Positions 5,056 through 5,159 of a stretch of DNA of 5,159 nt are shown piece after piece. Numbering within the stretch: the stretch's first letter is position 1; each line of letters opens with the position of its first letter. A program made the position numbers and the translations under genes. The stretch comes from Kiritimatiellia bacterium (GTDB lineage: Bacteria; Verrucomicrobiota; Kiritimatiellia; RFP12; UBA1067): NCBI GenBank assembly GCA_017389885.1, contig JAFPDR010000214.1, positions 1 to 5,159 on the forward strand, in the 5' to 3' direction. The notes under the pieces are model-generated. The model did not search any database. It saw only the letters and a program-made list of their open reading frames with translations, and was not told the origin of the DNA.

Positions 5056-5159
5056 AGCTCAATAATATCGTATCCGTCATCTTGGACTACGCCATAATAA
5101 TAACAGATGCGCAAATATTTGAAACCCTCAACTTTGGCAATCTTCATTAAATCCATAAC
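5052..5159 (-). CDS. 3' end of an unrecognised AT-rich gene (or a 34-residue small ORF)
   Basis: On the minus strand the frame is open from the window edge to TGA at 5054-5052. The readable part is 35 residues and contains KVEGFKYLRICYYYG and ends DDGYDIIEL. ATG codons at 5156 and 5147 would allow a 34- or 31-residue protein, but neither has a convincing SD, so the frame more likely continues from outside. The sequence is about one third GC with codons such as AAA, TAT and ATT, very unlike the GC-rich genes downstream. This suggests recent acquisition or a different origin. No domain is recognised in such a short fragment. Confidence 0.45.
   Translation of the reverse strand, partial: VMDLMKIAKVEGFKYLRICYYYGVVQDDGYDIIEL

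Noticed and set aside
4834..5097. Plus-strand 87-residue ORF antisense to the fprA start
   Set aside because: No ribosome binding site or recognisable motif. It overlaps the fprA promoter and start in antisense and has mixed composition.

Overview
All credible genes in this window lie on the minus strand, so the story reads from high to low coordinates. Most of the window is GC-rich, roughly 60-65% by sampling. The last ~120 bases (5041-5159) are only about 34% GC (41 of 119 counted). Three consecutive genes start with twin-arginine (Tat) signals and encode Gfo/Idh-type oxidoreductases or xylose-isomerase-like TIM barrels. A flavodiiron protein sits just upstream of them. This mix suggests an anaerobic or microaerophilic member of the Planctomycetota-Verrucomicrobiota-Kiritimatiellota-Lentisphaerota group, possibly from a gut or sediment metagenome. 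That placement is inference; no marker gene is present.

Layout in the direction of transcription: (1) 5159-5052, the AT-rich 3' end of an unrecognised reading frame. (2) 5055-4837, a possible 72-residue ORF joined to it by a GTGA overlap. The same stretch may instead be a regulatory intergenic region, because it holds several short inverted repeats and the promoter of the next gene. (3) 4853-3693, a complete flavodiiron protein (FprA type) with all six di-iron ligands and a flavodoxin domain. It is preceded by an extended -10 promoter so close to the ATG that the mRNA should be almost leaderless. (4) 3692-3599, an intergenic region with a second extended -10 promoter, a 9-bp hairpin starting about at the predicted transcript 5' end, and a good Shine-Dalgarno site. 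(5) 3598-2039, a Tat-type Gfo/Idh/MocA oxidoreductase. (6) 2039-795, a Tat-type TIM-barrel isomerase/epimerase-like protein, coupled to gene 5 by TGATG. (7) 794-750, a spacer made almost wholly of a degenerate 8-bp tandem repeat whose phase runs into the next ATG. (8) 749-1, a second Tat-type TIM-barrel protein, cut by the window edge.

Genes 5, 6 and 8 look like one operon for extracytoplasmic (or surface-tethered) sugar chemistry. The Gfo/Idh enzyme would oxidise or reduce a sugar hydroxyl, and the two TIM barrels would isomerise, epimerise, eliminate or hydrate the product. The flavodiiron protein is a cytoplasmic O2 or NO scavenger with its own promoter and is probably not part of that pathway. 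No clear new multi-gene system is visible. The least ordinary signals are the octamer array before the last gene, the nearly leaderless fprA promoter, the 5'-end hairpin, and the sharp base-composition change at the right edge.
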